DNA of 5,306 nt from an uncultured Collinsella sp. Lineage in GTDB: Bacteria; Actinomycetota; Coriobacteriia; Coriobacteriales; Coriobacteriaceae. The translations under genes and the position numbers were made by a program. Every line of letters begins with the position of its first letter. Position 1 is the first letter of the stretch. The DNA lies in assembly GCA_902475825.1 (NCBI GenBank), contig CABSBA010000123.1, positions 1 to 5,306 of the forward strand. Reading direction: 5' to 3'. Below are positions 1 through 5,285 of this stretch, one piece after another. The notes under the pieces are model-generated. The model was not told the DNA's origin. It was given only the letters and a program-made list of their open reading frames with translations, and searched no databases.

Positions 1-12
1 GGTTGGGGCGGT

Positions 13-558
13 TTAGGCCTGTTTGCGGCACTTCCATTGTTTGCGACACCAGCGCATGAGCGCCTTTACGATGGGAATCGTGATGAGGATGATCCATGCA
101 GGATGGGGCTGTCCCAAACAGAGCCACATGTAGAGGAACCAAGCGATGGCGGCTGCTGGATAGACGCATTCAGTGAGCTTTGACAAATGGCGTCGATCGA
201 TAAAGTCACCAATCGCGTAGTAGACGGGAACCAAAAAGACGAGGAAAAGCCCCATGCCCCATGTGCCGTAGACAATGCCGAGCACCAGATAGGCGAGAGT
301 GACAAGTGCGGGGAAGGGGAATTTGTTCCATGCACGTCCGACCTTGGTGTGGAAATGCTTGCCATGATGGTCGAGCTTGTCGTGTGCTTCCTTCCAGCTG
401 GAAAACGTCTCGCCGTCGATGGTGACGGTGCCGTCGTCATTGGTACGCACGCTATGTCCATCGTCCTCAAGCGTATCGATATGCACACCGCTCGGCCCCA
501 CATGCACCTCTTCGCCCTTGCGCTCGTTGGTCACATGGATGCCGCTCCAACCCAACAT
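13..558 (-). CDS. C-terminal half: repeat region plus four-helix membrane domain (181 aa if started at 558)
   Basis: This frame continues the regulator. Its first residues, MLGWSGIHVTNERKGEEVHVG, carry the second 18-residue repeat (split here as MLGWSGIHVTNERK, then GEEVHVG), followed by SGVHIDTLEDD. A polar stretch (DGTVTIDGETFSSWKEAHDKLDHHGKHFH) leads into two helix pairs, about residues 83-118 and 132-168 of this fragment, and a basic end RWCRKQWKCRKQA. The ATG at 558 has GAGGA about six bases upstream, so separate translation is possible. However, those bases also encode the conserved GEE of the repeat, so the match may be coincidence. The upstream portion of the open frame, back to 786, reads as low-complexity P/T/R-rich peptide and is only the shadow of the HTH frame. 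If made alone, this piece would be a small membrane protein with no DNA-binding part. Confidence 0.5.
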   Translation of the reverse strand: MLGWSGIHVTNERKGEEVHVGPSGVHIDTLEDDGHSVRTNDDGTVTIDGETFSSWKEAHDKLDHHGKHFHTKVGRAWNKFPFPALVTLAYLVLGIVYGTWGMGLFLVFLVPVYYAIGDFIDRRHLSKLTECVYPAAAIAWFLYMWLCLGQPHPAWIILITIPIVKALMRWCRKQWKCRKQA

Positions 559-934
559 GGACTTCCTCGCCTTTATTGGGATCAATGACGTGGATACCGC
601 GCGCGAGGGAAATATCGACAAGTGGTTTGTCACCGCAATCGGCGTGCTCGGCAGAATCCTCAGCCTCGTCAGCCACATCCGCCGTCTCGGTGTCGGCGCT
701 ACCGTCCTCCGGGTCGTCGGCATCGTTGGTCGCCTCCCCATATAGCAGCTTGTCCAACGACACACCATACAGCGCGGCAAGCGCAATGAGGTTATCGGTA
801 TCGGGTGAGGACTCGCTGCGCTCCCATTTACTAACAGCCTGGCGGCTTACGCCCAGCTGGGCAGCAAGCGCCTCCTGAGAAAGCCCGGCAGCTTTACGGC
901 GATCGACGAGGCGCTGTGCCATCGCAAGATCCAT
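467..934 (-). CDS. N-terminal half: XRE/Cro-type DNA-binding domain (truncated, 155 aa)
   Basis: This is the frame that ribosomes would read from the 934 start. Residues 7-62 are a classic XRE domain: RRKAAGLSQEALAAQLGVS followed by the recognition helix SRQAVSKWER at 30-39, then DNLIALAALYGVSLDKLL, which closes the five-helix fold. Residues 67-104 are strongly acidic (many D and E, such as DADDPEDGSADTE) and look like a flexible linker. The repeat GIHV-x5-KGEEVHVG begins at 113 and then runs out of frame into about 27 unrelated residues ending at a TGA at 467. An isolated XRE domain with linker could still bind DNA, but it would lack the membrane part. An in-frame ATG at 1006 would add 24 residues without homology and has no good ribosome site, so I reject it. 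Confidence 0.7.
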   Translation of the reverse strand: MDLAMAQRLVDRRKAAGLSQEALAAQLGVSRQAVSKWERSESSPDTDNLIALAALYGVSLDKLLYGEATNDADDPEDGSADTETADVADEAEDSAEHADCGDKPLVDISLARGIHVIDPNKGEEVHVGLERHPCDQRAQGRRGACGAERCAYRYA

Positions 935-988
935 GGTGGTTCCTTTCGTTTGATGGTCGAATCGAATGAGCCGAGTATGCCGAGAACA

Positions 989-1054
989 ACCGGTAGCGAC
1001 CACCATTTCTAGTTAGAATCTGCCCCAACCCTACCGCAACTACCGGTAGCAACC
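989..1054. repeat. Pair of 13-base direct repeats flanking the promoter candidate; possible operators
   Basis: ACCGGTAGCGACC at 989-1001 and ACCGGTAGCAACC at 1042-1054 differ at one base and lie 53 bases apart, about five helical turns. The second sits inside the perfect 10-bp palindrome CTACCGGTAG at 1040-1049, and a partial copy, CTACCG, lies at 1031-1036. One copy is just upstream of the candidate -35 and the other just downstream of the -10. This arrangement suits autorepression by the adjacent XRE protein. The repeats are seen directly; the operator role is inference. Confidence 0.45.
1012..1039 (-). promoter_or_regulatory. Candidate promoter of the HTH regulator gene
   Basis: On the minus strand TTGCGG (plus 1034-1039) is followed after 16 bases by TCTAAC (plus 1012-1017), a 4/6 match to TATAAT. 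Transcription would start near 1005 and give a leader of about 70 bases to the 934 start. The -35 match is limited to TTG, so this is a moderate-to-weak call. It gains some support from its position exactly between two 13-base repeats. Confidence 0.35.
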
Positions 1055-1121
1055 CCTAACGACCAGCCATTTTAGGACAAATGTCAATGCAAGTAGCAGC
1101 CAAGAGCTCCCACTCAGTAAA

Positions 1122-1184
1122 TTGCGGTGGAATAGTTCCTAAATTCAGCCATTTGCGGGCTAAGCAGGAACTATTTCACCGCAA
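1122..1184. repeat. 63-bp stem-loop with 19-bp arms (REP-like)
   Basis: The arm at 1122-1140 (TTGCGGTGGAATAGTTCCT) pairs with 1166-1184 at 18 of 19 positions. The odd position, 1130/1176, becomes a G-U pair if the plus strand is transcribed. The 25-base loop starts with AAATTCAG (1141-1148), which is itself the exact inverse of CTGAATTT at 1185-1192, so two competing folds exist. Neither strand has a good U-run after the stem, so it does not look like a simple terminator. It could be a dispersed intergenic repeat or a transcript-stabilising hairpin downstream of pfkA. Confidence 0.6.
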
Positions 1185-1216
1185 CTGAATTTCAGGTCAG
1201 GCATCCGCAGCAAGAA

Positions 1217-1401
1217 GACGAATAGCCTCGGCCTCCCTAGTTACCGCAGGAGGCCCCAGGGCTTACCTCCCAAATCTTTCCGCAGGACGGAAGGACCCCA
1301 CCGCGCGAAGCGCACGGCGGGGTCCTGACATGTCCGAGGACGATTTGGGAGGTAAGCCCTGGGGCCTCCGATGGGGGCGGTTCCAGCCGAGGCTATTCGT
1401 C
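1217..1401. repeat. 185-bp quasi-palindrome overlapping the pfkA stop codon
   Basis: All paired blocks share one centre, base 1309. The 16-bp perfect arms are 1217-1232 and 1386-1401, and the 28-bp perfect arms are 1249-1276 and 1342-1369. An inner hairpin, 1292-1307 with 1311-1326, completes it. The unpaired segments between blocks have equal lengths on both sides: 16 and 16 bases (1233-1248, 1370-1385), then 15 and 15 (1277-1291, 1327-1341). The right outer arm contains the last two codons and stop of pfkA (1393-1401), so the left arm carries an inverted copy of the gene's end. Exact register over 92-base arms excludes chance. It could be a MITE-like repeat, an inverted duplication kept alike by template switching, or a large 3'-end RNA structure. 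Confidence 0.8.
1292..1326 (-). terminator. Inner 16-bp RNA hairpin downstream of pfkA
   Basis: In the minus-strand transcript AGGACCCCGCCGUGCG pairs fully with its partner across a CUU loop. The two DNA mismatches (1300/1318 and 1304/1314) become G-U pairs only on this strand; in plus-strand RNA they are A-C mismatches. This argues that the structure acts in the pfkA transcript. There is no U-run directly after it; the first U-rich bases on this strand (UUCUU) follow the outer arm at 1216. Intrinsic termination is therefore uncertain, and protection of the mRNA 3' end is an alternative. Confidence 0.35.
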
Positions 1402-2472
1402 GCCGAAGCTGATGCCCAGCGCCTTGGCCTCGCGCACCAGATCGCTCTGGGGGTCGACAAACTTGAGCTTGCCGGCGACATCCTCGAGCGGCATGTGGCA
1501 CATCTTGCCGTCACGCAGGGCGATCATGTAGCCAAACTCGCCGCGTAGGCAGCCAAGCGCGGCCTCGACGCCGCACTGGGTCGCAAAGATGCGGTCCTGA
1601 GCGTCGGGCTGGCCGCCGCGCTGCGTGTGACCGGGGATGGCGACGCGGGTCTCGCGACCGGTCTTGGCCTCGATCTCCTTGGCGATGTCGTACACGATTG
1701 ACGGGCTCGTGCGCTCGGCGAGCTTCTTCTTGTACTCCTTCTTGGACAGCGCCGCGTCCTCCTTGGAGATAGCGCCCTCGGCGACGGCCACGATGGTAAA
1801 GCGGCTGCCGGTCTCCATGCGATGCTCGATGGTCTTGATGACGTTATCCATGTCGTAGGGGATCTCGGGAATCAAGATGACATCTGCGCCGCCCGCGACG
1901 CCGGCATACAGCGGGATCCAGCCAACCTTGTGGCCCATGATCTCGATAACGAACACGCGCCCGTGACTCGACGCGGTGGTGTGGATGTCGTCGATGCACT
2001 TGGTAGCGACGTCGATGGCGCTCGTAAAGCCAAACGTCAACTCGGTGCCCCAGGTGTCGTTATCGATGGTCTTGGGCAGGGCGATAACGTTGAGGCCCTC
2101 TTCGCGCAGGCGGTTGGCGGTCTTGGTGGAGCCGTTGCCGCCCAGCATAAACAGGCAGTCGAGCTGCAACTTGTGATAGGTGTGGACCATTGCGGGCACC
2201 TTCTCGACGCCATCGGCCTCGGGAACATCCAGGCGCTTGAACGGCGTACGGCTCGTGCCCAGGATGGTGCCGCCGCGGGTGAGGATGCCGCTAAAATCGG
2301 CGGGCGTCATGACGCGGAATCTGCTGTAGATAAGGCCCTGGTAGCCGTCCTCAAAACCATAGATCTCGATAGGTTCTTCGCTATTGGTCATAAGCGTTTT
2401 GACGATGCCGCGCATGGTGGCGTTGAGTGCCTGGCAGTCGCCGCCACTGGTAAGAAGACCGATCCTAAGCAT
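1393..2472 (-). CDS. pfkA: 6-phosphofructokinase, probably ATP-dependent (G104/K124 type)
   Basis: The enzyme phosphorylates fructose 6-phosphate to fructose 1,6-bisphosphate, the committed step of glycolysis, in the cytoplasm. The 359-residue protein is complete. It shows the nucleotide loop LTSGGDC (7-13), GGNGS (111-115), the catalytic PKTIDND with D137 as base (133-139), EIMGHKVGW (177-185), the substrate-contact AEG (231-233) and GHTQRGG (281-287). In E. coli numbering, position 104 is glycine (G114), which in this family goes with ATP rather than pyrophosphate, while position 124 is lysine (K134), as in pyrophosphate enzymes and the mixed group III. Position 103, usually D, is N113; I recall GGNG in related clostridial-type enzymes. 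The start at 2472 has GGAAGG seven bases upstream. The gene appears to have its own promoter. Its last two codons and stop form one arm of the 185-bp quasi-palindrome. The phosphoryl donor is the main uncertainty. Confidence 0.93.
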   Translation of the reverse strand: MLRIGLLTSGGDCQALNATMRGIVKTLMTNSEEPIEIYGFEDGYQGLIYSRFRVMTPADFSGILTRGGTILGTSRTPFKRLDVPEADGVEKVPAMVHTYHKLQLDCLFMLGGNGSTKTANRLREEGLNVIALPKTIDNDTWGTELTFGFTSAIDVATKCIDDIHTTASSHGRVFVIEIMGHKVGWIPLYAGVAGGADVILIPEIPYDMDNVIKTIEHRMETGSRFTIVAVAEGAISKEDAALSKKEYKKKLAERTSPSIVYDIAKEIEAKTGRETRVAIPGHTQRGGQPDAQDRIFATQCGVEAALGCLRGEFGYMIALRDGKMCHMPLEDVAGKLKFVDPQSDLVREAKALGISFGDE

Positions 2473-2491
2473 GATGAATCCTTCCGGGCAA

Positions 2492-2500
2492 GTTATAACA
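2492..2500 (-). promoter_or_regulatory. Candidate extended -10 promoter of pfkA
   Basis: On the minus strand TGTTATAAC (plus 2492-2500) combines the TGn extension with TATAAC, a 5/6 match to TATAAT. No -35 hexamer is seen at the right distance, as can be the case for extended -10 promoters. The start point would fall near 2485, leaving a very short leader that begins at the GGAAGG ribosome site (plus 2480-2485). Two 8-bp palindromes, GTTATAAC (2492-2499) and ATGCGCAT (2500-2507), cover the same bases. Confidence 0.4.
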
Positions 2501-2510
2501 TGCGCATAAG

Positions 2511-2543
2511 TTTACCCCCGCACACTGTTGATACGGGGGTAAA
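2511..2543. repeat. Perfect 10-bp inverted repeat upstream of pfkA: operator or terminator
   Basis: TTTACCCCCG (2511-2520) and CGGGGGTAAA (2534-2543) are exact inverses separated by 13 bases; half-site centres are 23 bp apart, about two helical turns. It lies just upstream of the candidate -10, at roughly -26 to -58, where a repressor or activator dimer could sit. It could instead be the terminator of the hydrolase gene, whose stop is 69 bases upstream on the same strand. However, neither strand has a U-run after the stem, which favours the operator reading slightly. A smaller 5-bp hairpin (AGGCC/GGCCT, 2593-2606) lies nearer to that stop. Confidence 0.5.
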
Positions 2544-2612
2544 ACGTGTTAGCTCAAGCGTATGGAAATGTAAACAACGTCAGGCGATCGTAAGGCCGAC
2601 GGGCCTGGCTCC

Positions 2613-3698
2613 TTACAGTGCGAAGGCGTCGACGTCGCCCCAGTGGCGGCGCAGCGTAATAGCGGCGGCGGGTTCGGTATTGTCAAAGACGACCGACCAT
2701 TGCGTATTGCTGGTGATATCTTCCGGATTGGGTTCTTGCGCTGCGGCGCGCAGGGCTTCCCAGACAATTGTTTCGTCCTGGGCACCGACATGGGCGTCAA
2801 GGACATCGGCGATTGCGACGGCGCGCTCTTTACCATGGCCCAGCTCGCCATTCTTTTGGTTGGGCAGCACTTCGTCGTCATAGCAGGCGTAGAAGTTCGT
2901 AACCTGGCGTACAGGAGTCGCTTTGAAAGCGCGGTCCGGATCGCGCGGATCCCACTCTACTACGCGCGCGTCACCGGCGGCGTCGTTGATAAAGAAGTGG
3001 TAATCGCGTCCTGCCATGGCGTGCATGTCGTAGGCGGAAAGCAGGTCGACAGCTTCTTGCGTGGTGGCGGCGCGGTCGAGCACCAGACGGATGGCGAGCG
3101 AGGTGTTGATGACGGGCCGTTGCGTGTCCTGGTCACAGGGCTTGGAATCCAGGGTGAGTACGGCAATGGACACGCCGCATTCGTTAACACCGTCGAGCTG
3201 GGCAAACGGGCCCATCAACGCCGCGGCGCGTCCGGCGACGGAGTCAAGCGGAGTGTTATCGCCCAGGTTGTTAAGGGCGGCAAGCCCGATGGAAGCATAG
3301 CCGCCGCGTGGGTGATTGCGCACCAGCAGCGCCGAGGTGTCGTCCTTAAAGTCGTAATTGCGACCGGTGCGCACGCGGCCTTCGGCATCTACGGCGACAA
3401 AAGCGCTGCAGGCAAACTGGGGTGCCTGGACATGTGCCGGCACACCGGGCAGCACCTGCGCCACCACGGCATCGATGTAGGCCTGGTCGTCGCGCACGCC
3501 AGCGGCGATGATGCGATCGAGATCGTAGTCGTAGGCGATGTCGATTGCGTACAGGTCATAGCCATCCGCGTAGCCGGTCAAGCGTTTGAGTGACGCGGCG
3601 GACTTGAGTTGCTTGTGATAAACGATACCGGTGGCAGCGGCAAGGCCGACGGCGACTCCCGCGACACCGCAGGTGATGGCAATGTTACGTGGCTTCAT
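2613..3698 (-). CDS. Membrane-anchored linear amide C-N hydrolase (Ntn, choloylglycine hydrolase/penicillin acylase-like)
   Basis: This family cleaves linear carbon-nitrogen amide bonds such as conjugated bile acids, penicillin V or N-acyl amino acids, using a cysteine exposed by self-cleavage. The 361-residue protein starts MKPRN, followed by one hydrophobic segment (6-27) without a lipobox, so it should be anchored with the catalytic domain outside. Expected residues are present: C97 in FACSAF, R113 and D116 in GRNYDF (spacings of 16 and 19 from the cysteine, as in bile salt hydrolases), N173 in DGVNECG, YHFFINDAAGDARVVEW (233-249) and TQWSVVFDN (332-340). Bile salt hydrolases have the cysteine at residue 2. 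Here about 70 residues lie between the anchor and C97, so cutting before C97 might free the enzyme from its anchor. The start is supported by GAGGAG six bases upstream. The gene is divergent from the aminopeptidase. The substrate cannot be read from sequence, and a bile-salt role is only one option. Confidence 0.82.
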   Translation of the reverse strand: MKPRNIAITCGVAGVAVGLAAATGIVYHKQLKSAASLKRLTGYADGYDLYAIDIAYDYDLDRIIAAGVRDDQAYIDAVVAQVLPGVPAHVQAPQFACSAFVAVDAEGRVRTGRNYDFKDDTSALLVRNHPRGGYASIGLAALNNLGDNTPLDSVAGRAAALMGPFAQLDGVNECGVSIAVLTLDSKPCDQDTQRPVINTSLAIRLVLDRAATTQEAVDLLSAYDMHAMAGRDYHFFINDAAGDARVVEWDPRDPDRAFKATPVRQVTNFYACYDDEVLPNQKNGELGHGKERAVAIADVLDAHVGAQDETIVWEALRAAAQEPNPEDITSNTQWSVVFDNTEPAAAITLRRHWGDVDAFAL

Positions 3699-3819
3699 GA
3701 CGACTCCTCTCGTCCTGTTAGCGCAATTGTCGCAAAAGGAGCGCGGGCATGATGGCTCAACTTGGTGAGTGGCGCGGAATTAAGCACGGAATGAAGAGTG
3801 CGGCGCTGGCGTGGCGGGG

Positions 3820-3825
3820 TATGCT
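3820..3825 (+). promoter_or_regulatory. Weak -10 candidate for the aminopeptidase gene
   Basis: TATGCT matches TATAAT at four of six positions and would start transcription near 3832, about 28 bases before the 3860 start. I find no convincing -35. The rest of the divergent gap 3699-3859 holds the hydrolase ribosome site and nothing else I can name; no good promoter for the hydrolase stood out. Confidence 0.2.
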
Positions 3826-3859
3826 GGAGGGGACCATCAACCCAGCGAAAGGGGAGAGC

Positions 3860-5245
3860 ATGACGGATCAGGAAACGCCCGAGCGCGCGCATGTGACGGC
3901 CGATGATATCGAGGTCGCCAACGACCTTATCGACTTTATCGAGGCATGCCCCAGCATGTTCCATACGGCGGCGACCATTATGGCCGAGCTCGACGAGGCG
4001 GGCTTTACCTACCTGCCCGAGAATGCGGCGTGGGACATCGAACCGGGCGGGCGTTATTACACGCAGCGCAACACCTCGAGCGTTGTTGCCTTTAAGGTGG
4101 GCGAGGACCTGGCCGCGACGTGGGGCGAGGACGGCGTTGCCGGTGACTATCATTTTCAGCTCACGGCGTCGCACAGCGATTCGCCGACGTTTAAGGTCAA
4201 GGCCGTGCCCGAACTCGATGACGCGGGCGAGACGCTGCGTCTGAATACCGAGGCCTACGGCGGCATGATCGACTATACCTGGTTCGATCGCCCGCTGGCG
4301 CTTGCGGGCCGCGTGCTGGTACGCGAAGACGACCGTATCGAGAGCCGCCTGCTTGCTACCGAGCGCGAGGTCGCTATCATTCCGAGCCTTGCCATCCATA
4401 TGAACCGCGGCGTTAACGAGGGCTTTGCGCCCAACCGCGCCGTCGACCTGTGCCCGCTCATCAGCGCCGGCGAGCTTAAACAGGGCGACTTTGATGCTCT
4501 GATTGCCGACGAGCTGGACGTTGAGCCCGAGCAGATTCTGGGTCGCGACCTGTTCCTGGTCAATCGTCAGGATGCGCGCATTTGGGGCTGGGCCGACGAG
4601 TTTATCTCGACGCCCAAGCTCGATGACCTGGCCTGCGCCTATACCTCGCTACAGGCATTTTTGGGCGCCGAGAACGCGCGCGACGTCTCGGTCTTCTGCT
4701 GCTTTGATAACGAGGAGGTTGGCTCCGAGACCAAGCAGGGCGCCATGTCGACGTTCTTGGCCGACGCGCTGCGCCGCATCAACGGATCGCTGGGCTTTGA
4801 CGACGAGTCGTACCATCGCGCACTTGCCGCCTCGATGCTTGTGAGCTGCGACAACGCGCATGCCGTGCACCCCAACCACGCCGAGAAGTGCGATGCGCGC
4901 AACCAGGTGGTGCTCAACGGCGGCATCGTTATCAAGGAAGCTGCCAACCAGCACTACTGCACCGATGCCTTTAGCCGCGCGGTGTTCCAGGCTATTTGCG
5001 ATGACGCCGACGTGCCAACGCAGGCCTTCGCCAACAAGAGCGATATGGCCGGCGGCTCCACCCTCGGCAATCTGTCCAATATGCAGGCGAGCATGCACGC
5101 CGTGGACGTGGGCCTGCCGCAGCTGGCCATGCACTCGAGCTACGAGACCGGCGGCGTGCGCGACGTGATGTACGCCATCCGCGCCCTCACCGCCTTCTAC
5201 GAGCACGACCTAACCATCAACGGCGCCGAAAGCGTGGAGCTCTAA
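3860..5245 (+). CDS. apeB: M18 family zinc aminopeptidase (aspartyl aminopeptidase family)
   Basis: A cytoplasmic, co-catalytic two-zinc aminopeptidase; family members remove N-terminal residues, often acidic ones, from peptides, usually as large dodecameric shells. The 461-residue protein carries the whole M18 set: HSDSP with zinc ligand H105 (105-109), EAYGG (131-135), TPKLDD with the bridging aspartate (251-256), DNEEVGS with general base E285 and zinc ligand E286 (283-289), CDNAHAVHPN with ligand D331 (330-339), DMAGGSTLG (395-403) and the last ligand H425 in AMHSSYETGG (423-432). The start at 3860 is chosen because AAAGGGGAG sits just upstream and the family-like region begins soon after. 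The open frame extends to 3749, but those residues (MMAQLGEWRG and so on) look untranslated. HSDSP-x-FKVK and the WFDR-x-LALAGRV stretch resemble the ApeB branch, so that symbol is probable rather than certain. No lesions are seen. It stands alone on the plus strand. Confidence 0.93.
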   Translation: MTDQETPERAHVTADDIEVANDLIDFIEACPSMFHTAATIMAELDEAGFTYLPENAAWDIEPGGRYYTQRNTSSVVAFKVGEDLAATWGEDGVAGDYHFQLTASHSDSPTFKVKAVPELDDAGETLRLNTEAYGGMIDYTWFDRPLALAGRVLVREDDRIESRLLATEREVAIIPSLAIHMNRGVNEGFAPNRAVDLCPLISAGELKQGDFDALIADELDVEPEQILGRDLFLVNRQDARIWGWADEFISTPKLDDLACAYTSLQAFLGAENARDVSVFCCFDNEEVGSETKQGAMSTFLADALRRINGSLGFDDESYHRALAASMLVSCDNAHAVHPNHAEKCDARNQVVLNGGIVIKEAANQHYCTDAFSRAVFQAICDDADVPTQAFANKSDMAGGSTLGNLSNMQASMHAVDVGLPQLAMHSSYETGGVRDVMYAIRALTAFYEHDLTINGAESVEL

Positions 5246-5285
5246 AACCTACCAAAAAGGGACAGGTTTATTTTGGCAGGTTTTA
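5243..5285 (+). terminator. Stem-loop at the aminopeptidase stop codon
   Basis: TAAAACCTACCAAAA (5243-5257) pairs with 5271-5285 at 14 of 15 positions around a 13-base loop. It starts on the stop codon itself. The stem is flanked by A on the left and T on the right, as in bidirectional intrinsic terminators, and the transcript leaves it through GGUUUUAU. The single mismatch (5251/5277) is A-C on this strand and G-U on the other, so it may equally serve a converging gene beyond the window. Confidence 0.55.

Larger units (their letters stand above)
13..934 (-). pseudogene. XRE-family HTH regulator with C-terminal four-helix membrane domain, split by a one-base frameshift
   Basis: Joining the two minus-strand frames across one surplus base in the CCC at 551-553 gives an uninterrupted 306-residue protein. 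It has an N-terminal HTH (about 1-62), an acidic linker (67-104), three 18-residue repeats (about 112-152) and four hydrophobic helices (about 208-293) with a basic tail. Both halves are free of other lesions. The break falls inside a repeat whose sister copy continues cleanly in the second frame, so this is recent damage or a read error rather than two unrelated genes. The overall plan, XRE HTH plus membrane domain, is common in Gram-positive gut bacteria and suggests a membrane-tethered regulator; the signal and target genes are unknown. The start at 934 is chosen because AAAGGA lies six bases upstream and the HTH begins there. The gene follows pfkA on the same strand after 458 bases, too far for simple operon coupling. 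As read, it makes a truncated product. Confidence 0.75.
935..1392. other. Gene-free stretch rich in inverted and direct repeats
   Basis: No reading frame here has a plausible start, ribosome site and protein-like composition. The stretch separates pfkA from the HTH gene on the same strand. It contains, in order, the HTH ribosome site (TCCTTT on the plus strand at 941-946), a promoter candidate flanked by 13-base repeats, a 63-bp stem-loop and most of a 185-bp quasi-palindrome. The short word CCGCA or its complement TGCGG recurs at least seven times between 1034 and 1285, including two exact ACCGCAACT copies at 1033 and 1178. This fits a region built from REP-like repeats. Confidence 0.6.

Noticed and set aside
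545..565. Programmed ribosomal frameshift in the regulator
   Set aside because: The required shift is +1 at GGG-UUG with no stop codon, rare codon or slippery heptamer in the zero frame there; a simple indel is the plainer explanation.
1217..1401. Integron attC site or CRISPR-like array
   Set aside because: No GTTRRRY/RYYYAAC core sites are present, and the repeats are inverted about one centre rather than direct and regularly spaced.
1822..2883. Long plus-strand open frame of 353 codons opposite pfkA
   Set aside because: It runs antisense to pfkA and the hydrolase end, has no ribosome site or recognisable domain, and its D/V/A/G-rich composition is that expected from the complement of GC-rich coding DNA.
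2643..3593. Plus-strand open frame of 316 codons opposite the hydrolase
   Set aside because: It is the antisense shadow of a gene with clear catalytic motifs; there is no start signal or motif of its own.
3721..3740. Possible palindromic operator around CAATTG in the divergent region
   Set aside because: Only the central six bases are symmetric; flanking bases do not pair, so it is no better than chance.
3749..3859. N-terminal extension of the aminopeptidase to the first ATG of the frame
   Set aside because: The added 37 residues lack family character, and a strong ribosome site lies directly before the 3860 ATG.
4649..5206. Minus-strand open frame opposite the aminopeptidase
   Set aside because: Composition is repetitive V/H/G/A, typical of a complement frame, and the opposite strand carries a complete M18 enzyme.
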